Source: Didymodactylos carnosus
Lineage: Eukaryota > Rotifera > Eurotatoria > Philodinida > Philodinidae
Length of the DNA: 64,000 nt
Assembly: GCA_905250885.1 (NCBI GenBank)
Contig: CAJNOQ010000015.1
Location: 48,909 to 112,908 of the forward strand
Direction: 5' to 3'
Shown here piece after piece: positions 1 to 11,304 of the stretch. A program made the position numbers and the translations under genes. The notes under the pieces are model-generated. The model did not search any database and was not told the DNA's origin. It saw only the letters and a program-made list of their open reading frames with translations. Each line of letters begins with the position of its first letter. Within the stretch, counting starts at the first letter, position 1.

Positions 1-55
1 AAATGAACAAGAACAAGAAAAAAACTACACAGGTGGATTGAATATGTTTTGAACC

Positions 56-2119
56 TCATGAGGATGGTTTGTTTTGATCATCTGAAGTTTGATCACCAGA
101 AGGATTATTATTATTAGAGCCGGCATTGTTAGCATTACCAGGTCTATTTTCCATATTTCGACGAATTGATTCAATTAAGTCTGGATTATTTGCCGACATT
201 TCGCTAGCCATACGCTGACCACTAGATACACGAAAAAAATAGGCTTTTTTATTAGATAAAATAATCTAATCCATAATACATACGTTTGTAGTAATGTATC
301 GAATCCGACGTCTCCGCCTTGTTGTGTACCGAGATTCGTTACCAAGTTGGCCATTCTAGAAAAGCATGTGTTAAAAACAATCAAAGAAAGAAAAAGATAC
401 GAACAAGCCTTGCACTTGTGGATTCTGAACAAATTGCATAGCCTAGATAAAAAGAAAGAGAAGAGAGGACTAAGGTTTAGTTTATTGAAAAATGCTAACC
501 ATATTCATTAAGGAAGGATTATTGAATAATGACATCATATCAGGAGTACCTTGCCCACCACCTAAACCACCCATCATCTGCCCAAACATTGATCCCATAC
601 CAGGTGGCATACCAGGAATTCCACCCTAAATAAGAATAAAGACAAAGAGTTTAACAAGAGTGATTGCGACTAAATCTTCGTAATTGCCCTGATCAAAAAT
701 GAGATTATACTAATGAAAATATCTTACTCTTTTGAACGATTAGACAGCATAAATGCTGCCGACGGATGAATGGTATGGACATCAGTTGAAAATAAAGATT
801 AAAGCTTCAGTGAAGGAATAGAGAGAGTAACCATAAATAAATGAATTTAGAATTAAAAAGATGCAGTGTACAGTTTGTTCGAAAATACACAGGTAAATAG
901 GATTAAAAATACTTTACAAACTACCTATAATGAATTATTTTACTTTTCAATCTTAATTTGCATAATCTCAAAGCATCTCATGTCGATTTCTCTTTTCTGA
1001 ATTCGAAATTTTGTTCTACTTACTGCAGCACCAGCAGGTCCTGTATTATTTGCATGAGGTGCGCCCATTCGACCTTCACATAATCTAATTGATTGTTTAT
1101 AATTATCATTTGTTGGCTCCAATACTAATGCTTGTTTATATGCATCGTACGCCTCATGCACTTTATCCATAGATAAATAAATAACTCTGAAAATACAAAG
1201 GAACCATTAGACATAAACAACAATAAAATAAAACAGAAAGTAACAGGATTGTACAAATTACTTTTTGAAAAGAACTAGACATAGGAAATAGTCTACTAAT
1301 TAGGAATATCAAACAGAGTATAGCAAAGGGTAACAAATTCAAAGACAGAAAATAGGCTATGATATACGGCCAATATCCCTTTTATGAAACTAATTTCTCT
1401 TACCCAAGGCGTCCGTACGCTTTACTATAATTTGGATCAATTGATATTGAGCGATGACAATCAGCTATAGCTTGATCATTATTTCCCAATTTATTATGTG
1501 CTGCTGCTCTTAAAAGAGAATAAGAAGAAAAACAAAATATCGAACTGAAAATTTTCAATACTTGCGTCCTACCGATTACAATAATATATAGCATTATTCC
1601 CGTCAATTTTAATCGCAGCATTGTAGGCATTCAATGCTTCTTTAAATTTGTCTTGTCTAACTAATTCATTTCCTTCAAAATAGAAACATGAATAACACTT
1701 TTTTTCATTACATAAAAAAAGTTATATTTACCTTCATTTTTGAATTTGTCAGCTTGTTGACGCATATCGTCTGTTAATGGAATCGAAGAGAGTCCTTCAT
1801 TTGTTTGAGATGACCCGGATGAAGTGAAGAATGTCGACGATGTTGGTACTGACATTAACGATAATAAATCCAACGATGGACCGTAAACTCTGTCACCTTC
1901 CGGATTATTTAACGTTACATCGTAGGCTGTTTCAAGGCATTGAGCAGCAACTAAAAAACAGACGTTATTACATTTACAGAAATCTGACGTATGTCAAGAA
2001 TTCGAACCTTCGATGCTTTCTCGTCTTTCGGCATTTGTTGTTTCAGTTCGAATTTCATGATCCAAAAACTTTAATATGGAATAAATCAATTGTTTTCGTT
2101 GCGATTGTTGCTCAGCCAT
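56..2119 (-). CDS. SGTA: SGTA-like small glutamine-rich TPR co-chaperone, 9 exons
   Basis: Predicted 366-aa protein from exons 2119-2008, 1950-1732, 1672-1573, 1508-1404, 1186-1024, 625-500, 442-405, 355-284 and 221-56; all phases join and the stop is TGA at 58-56. Domain order matches SGTA: an N-terminal dimerisation segment ([18 protein letters not shown], then [16 protein letters not shown]), a linker, three TPR units ([38 protein letters not shown] with [33 protein letters not shown]), then a Gly/Met/Asn-rich tail ([47 protein letters not shown]). In the known family the N-terminus binds Get4/Get5-BAG6 factors, the TPRs bind Hsp70/Hsp90, and the tail binds hydrophobic clients in the cytosol. 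Human SGTA is 313 aa, so this copy is slightly long. Several introns are near 60 bp. A 3' acceptor (ttattttcag) abuts the ATG, so a 5'-UTR intron or trans-spliced leader is likely. SGTB is an alternative name; orthology to one vertebrate paralogue cannot be decided. Confidence 0.93.
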
Positions 2120-2135
2120 CTGAAAATAAATGTTA
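2107..2135 (-). promoter_or_regulatory. 3' splice acceptor abutting the SGTA start codon
   Basis: Read on the minus strand, a pyrimidine-rich run ending in ttattttcag lies directly against the ATG at 2119. It must be either the end of a 5'-UTR intron or a spliced-leader addition site. The same arrangement, 3 nt from the ATG, is seen at the EIF2D gene. Confidence 0.6.
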
Positions 2136-2930
2136 TTAAAACAAAACAATAAACAAACACAACAGACTGACAAAGTAGAGAAAATTCCAGTTTTGTCTTT
2201 AATCAAAACGTCTATAATCGAAAATAAAATCATATTTCGTAAAAGTTTGCTCGTTAAGATGCTTTCTTCTTTTTATTGAGATGGAAAGGTAGTCATCGTT
2301 CATTTTGACCAATGATATTTTATTAAATAGCAATTCAGTGTAGAGTTTCTCTAACTCGGGTAATGAAAACTTTCTAGTCAATCACACACTATAAACTAGA
2401 TGCAGTTGTGTTGGACTGCGCATAAGTTGTAATGTCGATAGTCTTTTTCGACAATTGACGAAAGTGTTAAATTGTTAATATAAACGACTCCTTTTTCAAT
2501 GCGAATTCATAATTTAATGGCAGTTAACATTAAAATACAAAATCACGATGTCTAGTAATCGCAATGACTCATTTATAGTAACAATCACATCTACATAGTT
2601 AAACTGTACCCGAATAACTCGTGACCAAATGGCGCCTGACAACACGCTGTTAATAAATATATGAATAATTTCTAAGTCCAAAGCACAAATTTCTTCCACT
2701 TTTGGATCCTCTGGCGCCCGATGCAGAGTGAATTTTGGAAAATAGAACGCTCAATGACTAATCTGATGTACCCGGAGAATCATTTTCTGTTTCTAGAAAT
2801 TCTCTACGAGCTGAGCCGTAGTTCTCTACATCATTGCGTGCACATTTTGCAAAAACTGTGACTAAACAAAAATAAAGAAAGATAAAATCCTGATCAATTG
2901 CATAATGTTTATCGACATAAAAATACTATA
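2120..2930. other. Upstream region of SGTA, no gene recognised
   Basis: AT-rich sequence with short frames on both strands that show no family resemblance or splice logic. It should contain the SGTA promoter and any upstream non-coding exon; no clear core promoter element stands out. Confidence 0.5.
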
Positions 2931-3154
2931 TAATAGAGCAGCGTTTCCCAAATGGGGTTCCGTGAAGTGAAACCAAGGGTTCCGCCAGAAAAAAATAAGA
3001 AGATAAAAATTAATTTCACCACGTAAAAAAAATTACGTAGTCTTAAATAATTTTTGTCAAATATTATGTCAAATACATACTGGGGTTCCGCAAAGTTTTA
3101 AATTTTATGAAAGGGTTTCATGGCTAAAATAAATTGGGAAACGCTGTAATAGAG
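2931..3154. mobile_element. hAT-type MITE, 208 bp, with perfect 8-bp TSD
   Basis: The element at 2939-3146 begins CAGCGTTTCCCAA and ends TTGGGAAACGCTG, a perfect 13-bp terminal inverted repeat. It is flanked by identical 8-bp direct repeats, taatagag, at 2931-2938 and 3147-3154. The 8-bp duplication and the CA..TG ends are hallmarks of the hAT superfamily. The interior repeats a GGGGTTCCG-like word near each end and has no coding capacity, so it is non-autonomous. Confidence 0.93.
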
Positions 3155-4013
3155 ATATAATACGAATGTATTATTATTTGATAAGATGTTGCGCTTGTCT
3201 TGAACAAGGCATTTCATGGCAAAAAATGTGACGTTAATTATTTATATAGATATCAGCAGAGAGAGCAGGCAATGTGGCGCTTCTATAGAATGATCAAATA
3301 TTACGCTATCGGTATTCTTAGAAGTGAGAATGCGCTTATACTGTAAAAGTACCAACAATGTGATCTCTTTCTTAAATTTTCCGACGTATGACAGCTATGT
3401 GTTTAGTTGTTACGCTCATATTTAGGATTGGTAGAACATTCGCTGATTAATTTCAATCTTTTGTTTAACTGTTGTTCTAACTATTGTCATACGAATTGTT
3501 TTAATCAAAAACGACAAGCCATCATGCTGATATATTTCAGGTTTTTTAAATAGATCAAAATTACATTACAGGTTCTTGCATAAATATGGCCTAATCTGCT
3601 TTAATTCAGTGGCGAGTCTGCTTCTTTTTCAACTAGGTACGTAAAGTCAAGTTTCTTCTATCGTACGATATTTTAAAGGTTTAGTAGGGTGAGATATACC
3701 TCTTCATTTAATGCACCTATTACACATTCAGCTAATCTCCCTGTCTATCCTCAAACGTTGGCGAACAGGCTTACTCTATACAGTTGTTGACTCATTTGCA
3801 ACTGATAATGCATTTATTTTTAGATCTTTTGTTTAAAGTTGCGAAAAGTTAAGATATTTTTATATTTTAAGGCAACCGGTGTTGTACTACTGCGAAATTG
3901 TGTCTGACTTGTCGAATAAAATAAGTGAAATAGAATTGTTTTCGACTGTCTTAAAGAATTTCATTGATAACATACAGTCTCGAAACTACCCTACAATGAA
4001 AATTTCAGTCCGG
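3155..4013. other. Intergenic, nothing recognised
   Basis: AT-rich DNA with frequent stops in all frames. No RNA gene or repeat boundary was seen. Confidence 0.45.
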
Positions 4014-4563
4014 CACTGGTAAAAATCAGCATGACACTACCAGTGCATGGCATGCTATCGATCACTGGCACTATCTGGTATCGGTGTCCCGCAAGTACCA
4101 CTTGGCACCCATGCCAGGCAGTGCCGATATATTTATGCCAAAAAAGTGCTGCATTGAAACTTATTTAGTCAGTTTTTTATTATAGTTGCATTTTCTTAAT
4201 TTTGCATTAATTAAAAGTACGGCACTGACATGTACCAGTACTACACTGGCATGCCGTAACTGTGCGGCACTGCCTCAGCATTTCTCTTATGAGAAGGAAG
4301 AAATGACGTCAAAATGACATTCGAAATATTATAAGTGTACTTTGGTGTTTATATAGACGGACGTCGACAATACAAAACGGTGATTGGAAAAAAATTTGGC
4401 ACTTTATCGACAGGGTCCGATAAAGTAAGAAAATTTCTTATGATATATCGGCACCGGTGGGCACCTCTGCCAGTGAAAGAGTATCAATCCGCACAGGTGA
4501 GCACCAGTGGGAAACTTGAAAGTCTTTCTGGCACTGATACCACCGATGCCGAATAAGTGCCAG
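4014..4563. repeat. GGCACTG/CAGTGCC-rich repeat
   Basis: About 550 bp in which the word GGCACTG or its complement recurs many times on both strands (for example near 4014, 4072, 4120, 4232, 4266, 4470 and 4531), between AT-rich spacers. The flanks are ordinary AT-rich DNA, so the word density marks an inserted element. I could not define matching termini or a target duplication. The style resembles the fold-back element at 60231-60630, which is rich in GTGCC. Confidence 0.55.
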
Positions 4564-4882
4564 TAAAAGTTTGTTTGCAGAGTAAATGTTTTGTACAAAT
4601 TTTGTAATACGTGTCTTATGCTTCTTAGATATTTAGAAACTTTCTGTTTGTTTCTGTTTCACGCTTCAGTCCATCAAGGGAGCATCATTCATTCATCAAT
4701 AAAGTTTAAACAACGTGTGTATGTTTTACCGCGATAACGCAGCGTCTCTACTCTGTTAAGAAAACTTCGATTACTGATCGCCTTTAAAAACTAAAAGATC
4801 ATCAAAAAAATTAGCTCACTAGTTAAAAAAATGTGCAAACAATAAACGCAAGATGAAGGAACAACAAATCCAATGTTGGGTT

Positions 4883-5552
4883 GAAATGAAAAGACTTTTT
4901 CTAAGAGAAAAGAAAATGTGAATTGTTTAAACACTATCAACAAAAGTAAAAAACAATAATTCTTCTTCCATCACTGTAGAATGAGTGAGGTAACTTTTAC
5001 TGCAGAAATAATACAAAATTAAACTATAATAGCTAGTAATTTCTTTCATCTCATTCAGCTAGCTCTATTCCGATTTGAATCTAAATAAAATATTTCATTC
5101 ATTACATCCATCCAAAATTTCAATGTTGAAGATATTCTTTATTTACATTGACGAAACAATGAATATTGATTTGTTTTGAAAATTCTTCTTAGGTTTTCCG
5201 TTAATACCTTCAAAAACCTTGAAATACATCTGTTTGAAAACCACATAACTAATACAATTCATAAGTACAATTCGTATGTTTTGTTATATTCGAAAATCAA
5301 TTTCGATAACATTTAATACAAAATATATAGAGAAGAAAAAATAAATTATTTACTTGTTTGTATTTACTTGTACTTCATTCTCTACAATCGGTACGACATG
5401 AAGTTTGACGACTTCCCCTTAGCGTATCTCAAAAATCTTATTGATACAGTGATGGAAGAAGAGTTATTGTTTTTTTGCTAGTAAAACATTTTTGTTGATA
5501 GTGTTTAAACAATTCATACTTTCTTTTCTCTTAGAAAAAGTCTTTTCATTTC
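4883..5552. repeat. Inverted repeat with roughly 100-bp arms around a gene fragment
   Basis: Arms 4883-4978 and 5445-5552 are near-perfect reverse complements, apart from small indels. They share GAAATGAAAAGACTTTTTCT and the GTTTAAACACTATCAACAAAA region. The loop of about 470 bp begins exactly where a duplicated piece of the downstream LRR gene begins (4978). Confidence 0.8.
4978..5105 (-). pseudogene. Duplicated 3'-end fragment of the LRR membrane-protein gene
   Basis: This stretch aligns with about 8080-8207, the 3' flank and last codons of the LRR gene. Shared blocks include GGTAACTTTTACT, GATTTGAATCTAAATAAAATA and TTTCATTCATTA. Read on the minus strand it would encode MNEIFYLDSNRNR and then a different, earlier stop. 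No other part of that gene is present here, so it is a dead fragment copied together with the inverted repeat that encloses it. Confidence 0.8.
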
Positions 5553-5565
5553 ACTCGCGAATTTA

Positions 5566-8134
5566 CGCTCAAAAGTCCAGTTGATAAAGTAGTTCATTGT
5601 GCTAAAGCACCGTTCACATTCGAATTCATTCATCTAAAATTTAGTTCCTTGAACAATTTTCATAGCTTTTGTTACCTCAGTAATATATTACTAAAGATCG
5701 GCCTATTCACTATTGTCTCACAAGAGCATTGTCTGAGCTGTCGTCAATCGTGTCAATTTAGGCAATAATGTTGTAGCTTGACTTCTATATATTTGTTCTA
5801 AAGTAATATTTCTGTGAGTGGAAAACAAATTATGATGGTAAAAAATAAGGAATAAAGTTAGACAAGTATTTCTTGTAAATGACAAATGTCTATATATAAA
5901 CACACACCGTCCTTGTTCTCTTTTATGACCAGCATTCGTCTAGAAAAAAAATTATATCAAGTTACTGAATTGCCGTTGTTTCAATGGAGAAATTTTGCAA
6001 ATAATTTTTAGTTAAATAATAAAGTATTTTTCAATAAAACCTTCGTTTCGTTTCACGTGAAATAGAGAAGACTCTGGGATTGTGATGATGATTTCTCAAA
6101 TAAATCATTTGTTTGATGATATTCGTAATCGAATATCGACAGACTTACAGGCTTCGTAAACATCCTGCTTTGTTCCTACTTTTTACTAAAATCGTCCTAC
6201 TTTCGGAATTTTATTCTACATTTCCTACTGTTTAAAGTTGTTTTCCTTCTTCGTCCCTTTTTATGTTACATAAAAAGATTTGGTTATTTTAGATTTATTT
6301 CAAGTTTTCAGTTTATTAGTAGCATCTTGATATATGCCCTTCATGTATCTCTACTCTTTTGATATTTTAAGCTCTCTATGCTGCTTCCCTTGAAAACAAA
6401 AGTTATGTGATCTAATTTTTTAGACTCAAAAGATGCAGAATTTAATTCTCTGTAAAACTGTACATTTAGTTCCCACATTCCTCTATATAACATTTAAAAT
6501 ATTAAAATCCTAATTTTCAAAATTTCAGTACTTATTAATCTATTCAAGCATATGGTATCGAGCAAAAAACGCGTTATGAATTAAAACAAAACACATCAAT
6601 ATATCCGCCAGAAAATTCTGGGTGTGAGATCATTTTCTCTTCTTCATTCAGAATTTGAAGAAAATATACTAGTAATATCGTAATTTTGACTTAATTAGCG
6701 TATGATTGAATTGTGAAGTACTAAAAAAATAAGAAAATTCACTGAAGTGGGTGCCATGTTTTGTGAGAAGAAACGCAAATTGATTTTCAAAAGTCTCTTT
6801 CTCTTTAAGACATTTTTGTTTTGTATATCATATGCGTCAGAAGAGTAGTTATAATTTCCTGCTGTTTATGTTTTTTTGTTTATCTTGCCGGTTGCGTTAG
6901 AATATTTAAAGCGTGCAAACTCTTTACCGAAGATTCTTAATTTACAGATCCACTGAAAATGAAAAAAAATATATTAAATATAGTAATTTCATACACTGGA
7001 GCAGTGGAGTGTGAAAACAAAATTTGCTTTCCACTTTTCAAAACGTTTTTTTTTTGCACATTTTGGACTTTTAGAGTTGGCAACCCTGTGACAGATAGGA
7101 ATTAAATAAAAGAGAACACATACGAATAGAACAAAAAAAAAGAAAATTAAAACTAATACGAGATAGGATAGAGTTAATTAAAAATATTTCATTAATATTC
7201 TTTTCTTAAACTTAAGTACAGACTAAAGTCAACGTTTAGTTTGTTCCTGTCTTCTGTGGTCATTTTTACAGCATTGACAGCATACAACTCTCGAGATGTC
7301 ACCATAGAAATAAGACAAACTTAAACCAAAACAAAACTTAAAATGGATTGTAGATATTTTTGATAAAATGCCAGGAACAAAGTTAACCTTTAACTAAGAA
7401 TTAGTCGACATTCAAGTTGAAGAACTACTTAAAAATACGGATGAAAGATCTGTTAAACGGCTTACGCAGCTTATTGGATCGTGTTTTCGTTCAGATTTCT
7501 CGTATACAAACAAATGGTATGGCAGTAGACTTCTGTACTTTCATTCACAGGATATAAGTCACATTTAGATATTCATATTGCATTAGTTGCGGGAAAAAAG
7601 TTTTAGAAAAATTTATTTGCGATGAAATCGTATGTTGTGATTAATGAATGCACTAGTCTTTCGCGTATCAATTTATAGATGAAAATTTTTATCTTGTTTA
7701 TTAATCAAATATCACTGACCAATCTTTCAAACAAAAATGATGTCAATCATATTTCACGATGGATAAATATCTGTTAACGAAGATCACAGTTTACTTTGTA
7801 GGAAAAACAAGCGTTGATTTTGTTGATATCTTTCTGGAAATCGATGAAACTCAATTACTGTCTTAAATTTTTCTGTAATCTTTTTTCTTATGAAATACCG
7901 ATTATTGAATGAACCATGTGAAGTCAATGAAAAACATTTAGTATAGCGTAGTAACAACATAAAATAATTTAAATACTATCATTATCGATGAATGGTACGT
8001 ATATAGAGTAAGAAGTTAAATTTCGTACAATTAATTGATTATCTGGCAGTAGGGTATTATTAAATGTTTATGAAAATTTAGAATAAGTAAGGTAACTTTT
8101 ACTAAAGAAATAGTACAAAATCAAACTACAATAA
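5566..8134. other. Gene-free interval, 2.6 kb
   Basis: AT-rich, with short open frames lacking any recognisable family. One feature is a segment ending near 7093 with GAGTTGGCAACCCTG, which resembles a hAT terminus and is similar in reverse to the segment ending near 46932. Its other end was not found. Confidence 0.4.
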
Positions 8135-9388
8135 CTAGCAATCTCCTTCATCTAATTCATTTCGATTTCGATTTGAATCTAAATAAAATATTTCATTCAT
8201 TACTTGATTATATGATGGTAATGTATCGTCATAAATTGTTTGCGGTGGACAATAAATTAAATTTCGTTGATGATAATTATTATTTTGCCTTGTGTTCTCA
8301 TTTGAAATTGTTCTTAAATGGAATTGTTGTTGTGTCAGATGTTTTCGTCTTAATATTGCTCGTGTTTTCCATGAATGAGACAATGTTTCACGACATCGAT
8401 GAGCCAAATAATGAATACATAAACCGATACATAATCCAATTAATATACCTGTTAAAAAGACGTACAATAATGAATAATGTGCATGTTCTTCTGATGTTGA
8501 ATCTTCGACAACAATCATTGATGGCCGATGATTATCATGACAAACAATATCTTCACTTATTTTTCTTATATCTACTCCGTACATTGAATTTGGTGTTCGA
8601 CATTGTCCACTGATACTTTTATCACCAAATAGATTTCTGTAATATCTTAAACTATACATAATATCGTTACAATTACAATGCCAATAGTTATTTGTTAAAA
8701 CAAATTCACTTAGATATGGACAAGAGTCAATTGTTGTATTATAAATTTCTGATAAATATAACAGAGCATTATCATTCAAATAAAAGTTTTCCATTACACA
8801 TTTTGCTATCGCTTTTTTCCCTGTCACTATTGAATTAATAGAATTAAATGACAGATCAATAGTATGAAGAGATGAAAGAATATTCCATACGGTTTCAATA
8901 TATTGTAAATGATTGTAAGATACATTCAAATATTCAAGAAAATGAAATCCATTAAATTGTTCGAATCGTAACGATGTTAAACGATTATGAGAAAGATCTA
9001 AATGTGTTAAATTTCTCGTTATCTGTAACCACCAAAAAGATGATAGATTTGTCAATGCATTCGATTGTAATGAGAGAATTTTTAAAAATGACATATCGAG
9101 AAATAAATTTTGTTTGGCTAATGTGTTTAATGAATATGCGTCTGATTCGATCCATTCAAATTCGGATATTGTTGTATAATTTGGATGAAGATTAATTGAT
9201 AAATTAGCTTGTTTTAATGCTACATGTTGACAACGAAGATGATTATTGTTTGTAAAATATTTACAGAGCATTTTGGATGATGATACTGTTGTTACATTTG
9301 TTACATCAATTTGACATACACAATATCTGTCGTTGAAGAATGTTATAAGGGTAAAATAAAGAGCGATAAAATTGTCTAAAAGAGGCAT
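8135..9388 (-). CDS. Single-exon leucine-rich-repeat type I membrane protein
   Basis: 417 aa, intronless. Residues 1-27 are hydrophobic and look like a signal peptide. A cysteine-containing cap (CKYFTNNNHLRCQH) follows, then LRR units with the LxxLxLSxNxL pattern (LTHLDLSHNRLTSL, LEYLNVSYNHLQYI, LHTIDLSFNSINSI), and an LRRCT-type cap with WHCNC and two later cysteines. A strong transmembrane helix spans about residues 304-328, followed by a basic cytoplasmic tail. The tail contains LPSY, which resembles an LPxY WW-domain-binding motif. Many N-x-S/T sites lie in the predicted ectodomain. The domain plan is that of a cell-surface adhesion or recognition protein; ligand and role are unknown. The start at 9388 is the first ATG of the frame and gives the signal peptide. 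A partial copy of its 3' end lies at 4978-5105. Confidence 0.85.
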   Translation of the reverse strand: MPLLDNFIALYFTLITFFNDRYCVCQIDVTNVTTVSSSKMLCKYFTNNNHLRCQHVALKQANLSINLHPNYTTISEFEWIESDAYSLNTLAKQNLFLDMSFLKILSLQSNALTNLSSFWWLQITRNLTHLDLSHNRLTSLRFEQFNGFHFLEYLNVSYNHLQYIETVWNILSSLHTIDLSFNSINSIVTGKKAIAKCVMENFYLNDNALLYLSEIYNTTIDSCPYLSEFVLTNNYWHCNCNDIMYSLRYYRNLFGDKSISGQCRTPNSMYGVDIRKISEDIVCHDNHRPSMIVVEDSTSEEHAHYSLLYVFLTGILIGLCIGLCIHYLAHRCRETLSHSWKTRAILRRKHLTQQQFHLRTISNENTRQNNNYHQRNLIYCPPQTIYDDTLPSYNQVMNEIFYLDSNRNRNELDEGDC

Positions 9389-10561
9389 TTTCTCCTAATA
9401 GGAATTTGGTTTAGTGAAATCAATAGTACTAAAACAAAAGAAGATATATTAAGTAGCACGATACTTTTTAGCGAGTTCAGTCTATTAGCTAAATTTCATT
9501 ATGTTTTTTCTTCAGATACTTTTAGCTATCGTTCATGTAATATTTTTACAGGTCGGTACCGGTAGAAGAAATGAGACTGTTATCCAGACATTCTACTGCT
9601 TAGAATAAATCAGAAAAATTCTGACCCTCGCAGTATTTTAAAACTCAAAATATGTAAATGCAATGGTTTTCTGATTGCGCGGATTTAATCTGACAGGTGA
9701 CTCGGCATGGCAAAAGATTCAAGTTCAAATACTTTACCTTTCATATCAACATATCTAAAATGAAATACCAACACTTTGAACTTGAACGATTTGAACATTG
9801 TTTCTTTTGCCCACTGATAGATTAAAAGAGAAAAAAAAAAGGAAAGGAAAAACCTTCCACTTTAGGCTTCTCTTCTTTTTATTCAAATTTTCATTGTTTC
9901 TCTTTCCAATGATAATTTATTTTTTTTCTATATTTTCAACAATTAAACTTTTCATTGTCTTATTTTACGCAATTTCTTTTTTTCATTCATACAAAGGTCA
10001 TTTAGGAGGAAAGGGAAAAGAGATACAAGATAAGAATTATTTAATCAACGAGATCGGAAGGGAGAGAGAGTGAGAGAGTGAGAGAGAGAGAGAGAGAGAT
10101 GATGAGTATATTCACACAACAATAATTGAAAGTTTTATTTACATAACAGATTGATGTTAATACTTTTTTTGTTAAACTTGTGTAGGTTATGTAATGTAAA
10201 CTGTTAGGTGTGGAGAAAAATAAAAAAAGAGAATATGTTCAATATTGAAATTTTGGATGGATGTAAAGATTGACAAGCATGTAAAACTGAGCGACTACAG
10301 AAGACTGACAAGTCCACTAAAAATGTCCACACTGATTTTTGCAGGATATCAAATTTTGCATACGATAAATAATAAGCTAGAAATATCATCTAATATTGTA
10401 GTTTTCATAGAGTTAAAAAGGTGTCAGTGGAATGTTTATTCTATGACTCCTAGTTTCTGTTTATTCTATTTTATCCGCCAATTAATTTCTAAAATGTTCA
10501 AATTAATTTTAAAAAAAAATCCACAACTCTTTCTCTTCTGTTCAGTTACGTATAAATTGAA
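9389..10561. other. Intergenic interval with GA microsatellite
   Basis: AT-rich DNA with a poly-A/T-rich core around 9815-9960. The piece at 9694-9745 looks slightly like a tRNA T-arm (AAGTTCAAATACT) but no cloverleaf could be drawn. No gene is supported. Confidence 0.45.
10053..10099. repeat. (GA)n microsatellite
   Basis: Interrupted GA dinucleotide tract (gagagagagtgagagag and so on) ending in gatgatgag. Confidence 0.9.
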
Positions 10562-11304
10562 ATGGTTTTGAGCATTTCACTAAAAATATTTTTCGATATG
10601 TGTCCATCACTATTATCGGACTCTCCATTAATTCTTACTCTTCATTCTCAAACAGCTGTTCATTCGTTTCGTACAATGATAGACAGTATTAGAAAGTTTA
10701 TATTCGATATCGAGCCACCACTTTTGAAATCATTAAAAATACGTTCATTACAAAATCAAACAACAACCATTAATCCCATACCTCATCCACAATTAGATTC
10801 AAAATTCTCCACTGTTTGAACTTTCCAGTTACTATCTCAACAACAATCGAGTTTTAATGCATTAATCGATCGTGAAAAAAAACTATTATATGTTGGATAT
10901 AATAATGATAATAAAGGATCGTTCTTCTTCATATGGCTTCGAAATAATTGTAATTGCTCGTTGTGCATTAGCAATAATTTAAATTCAAAATTATCGATCG
11001 CAATACGTAACGAAATTTTCAATGGGTACTGTGCCGATTCATGCTCAATTTGACCAATTTGGTTCACTAAAATTAAAATGAAATAATGTACATGTATATC
11101 ATGGCATAATTCTGAATTATTTAATACATGCTCATTGTTTAATTATAAACAACAACTAATCGCATTACGAATGTCAGCGGTATCATTGAAAGAACAATGG
11201 AAGTTGCAGACAATCATGTGAAATACAGTTCATCAACAATCGGAATCATGTGAATACGGTTATAGAGAATTATTTTAAACGAGCTATTGAAGAGGGTTTA
11301 GCCT

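Noticed and set aside
2199-2381. 60-codon minus-strand frame upstream of SGTA as its first coding exon
   Set aside because: It does not join to the SGTA start in phase, and the homologous N-terminus is already complete from 2119.
8173-9195. Plus-strand frames opposite the LRR gene (146 and 73 codons)
   Set aside because: Antisense shadows of the LRR coding sequence, with no family features.
9694-9745. Possible tRNA or tRNA-derived SINE head
   Set aside because: AAGTTCAAATACT resembles a T-arm, but D-arm, anticodon stem and acceptor pairing could not be built.
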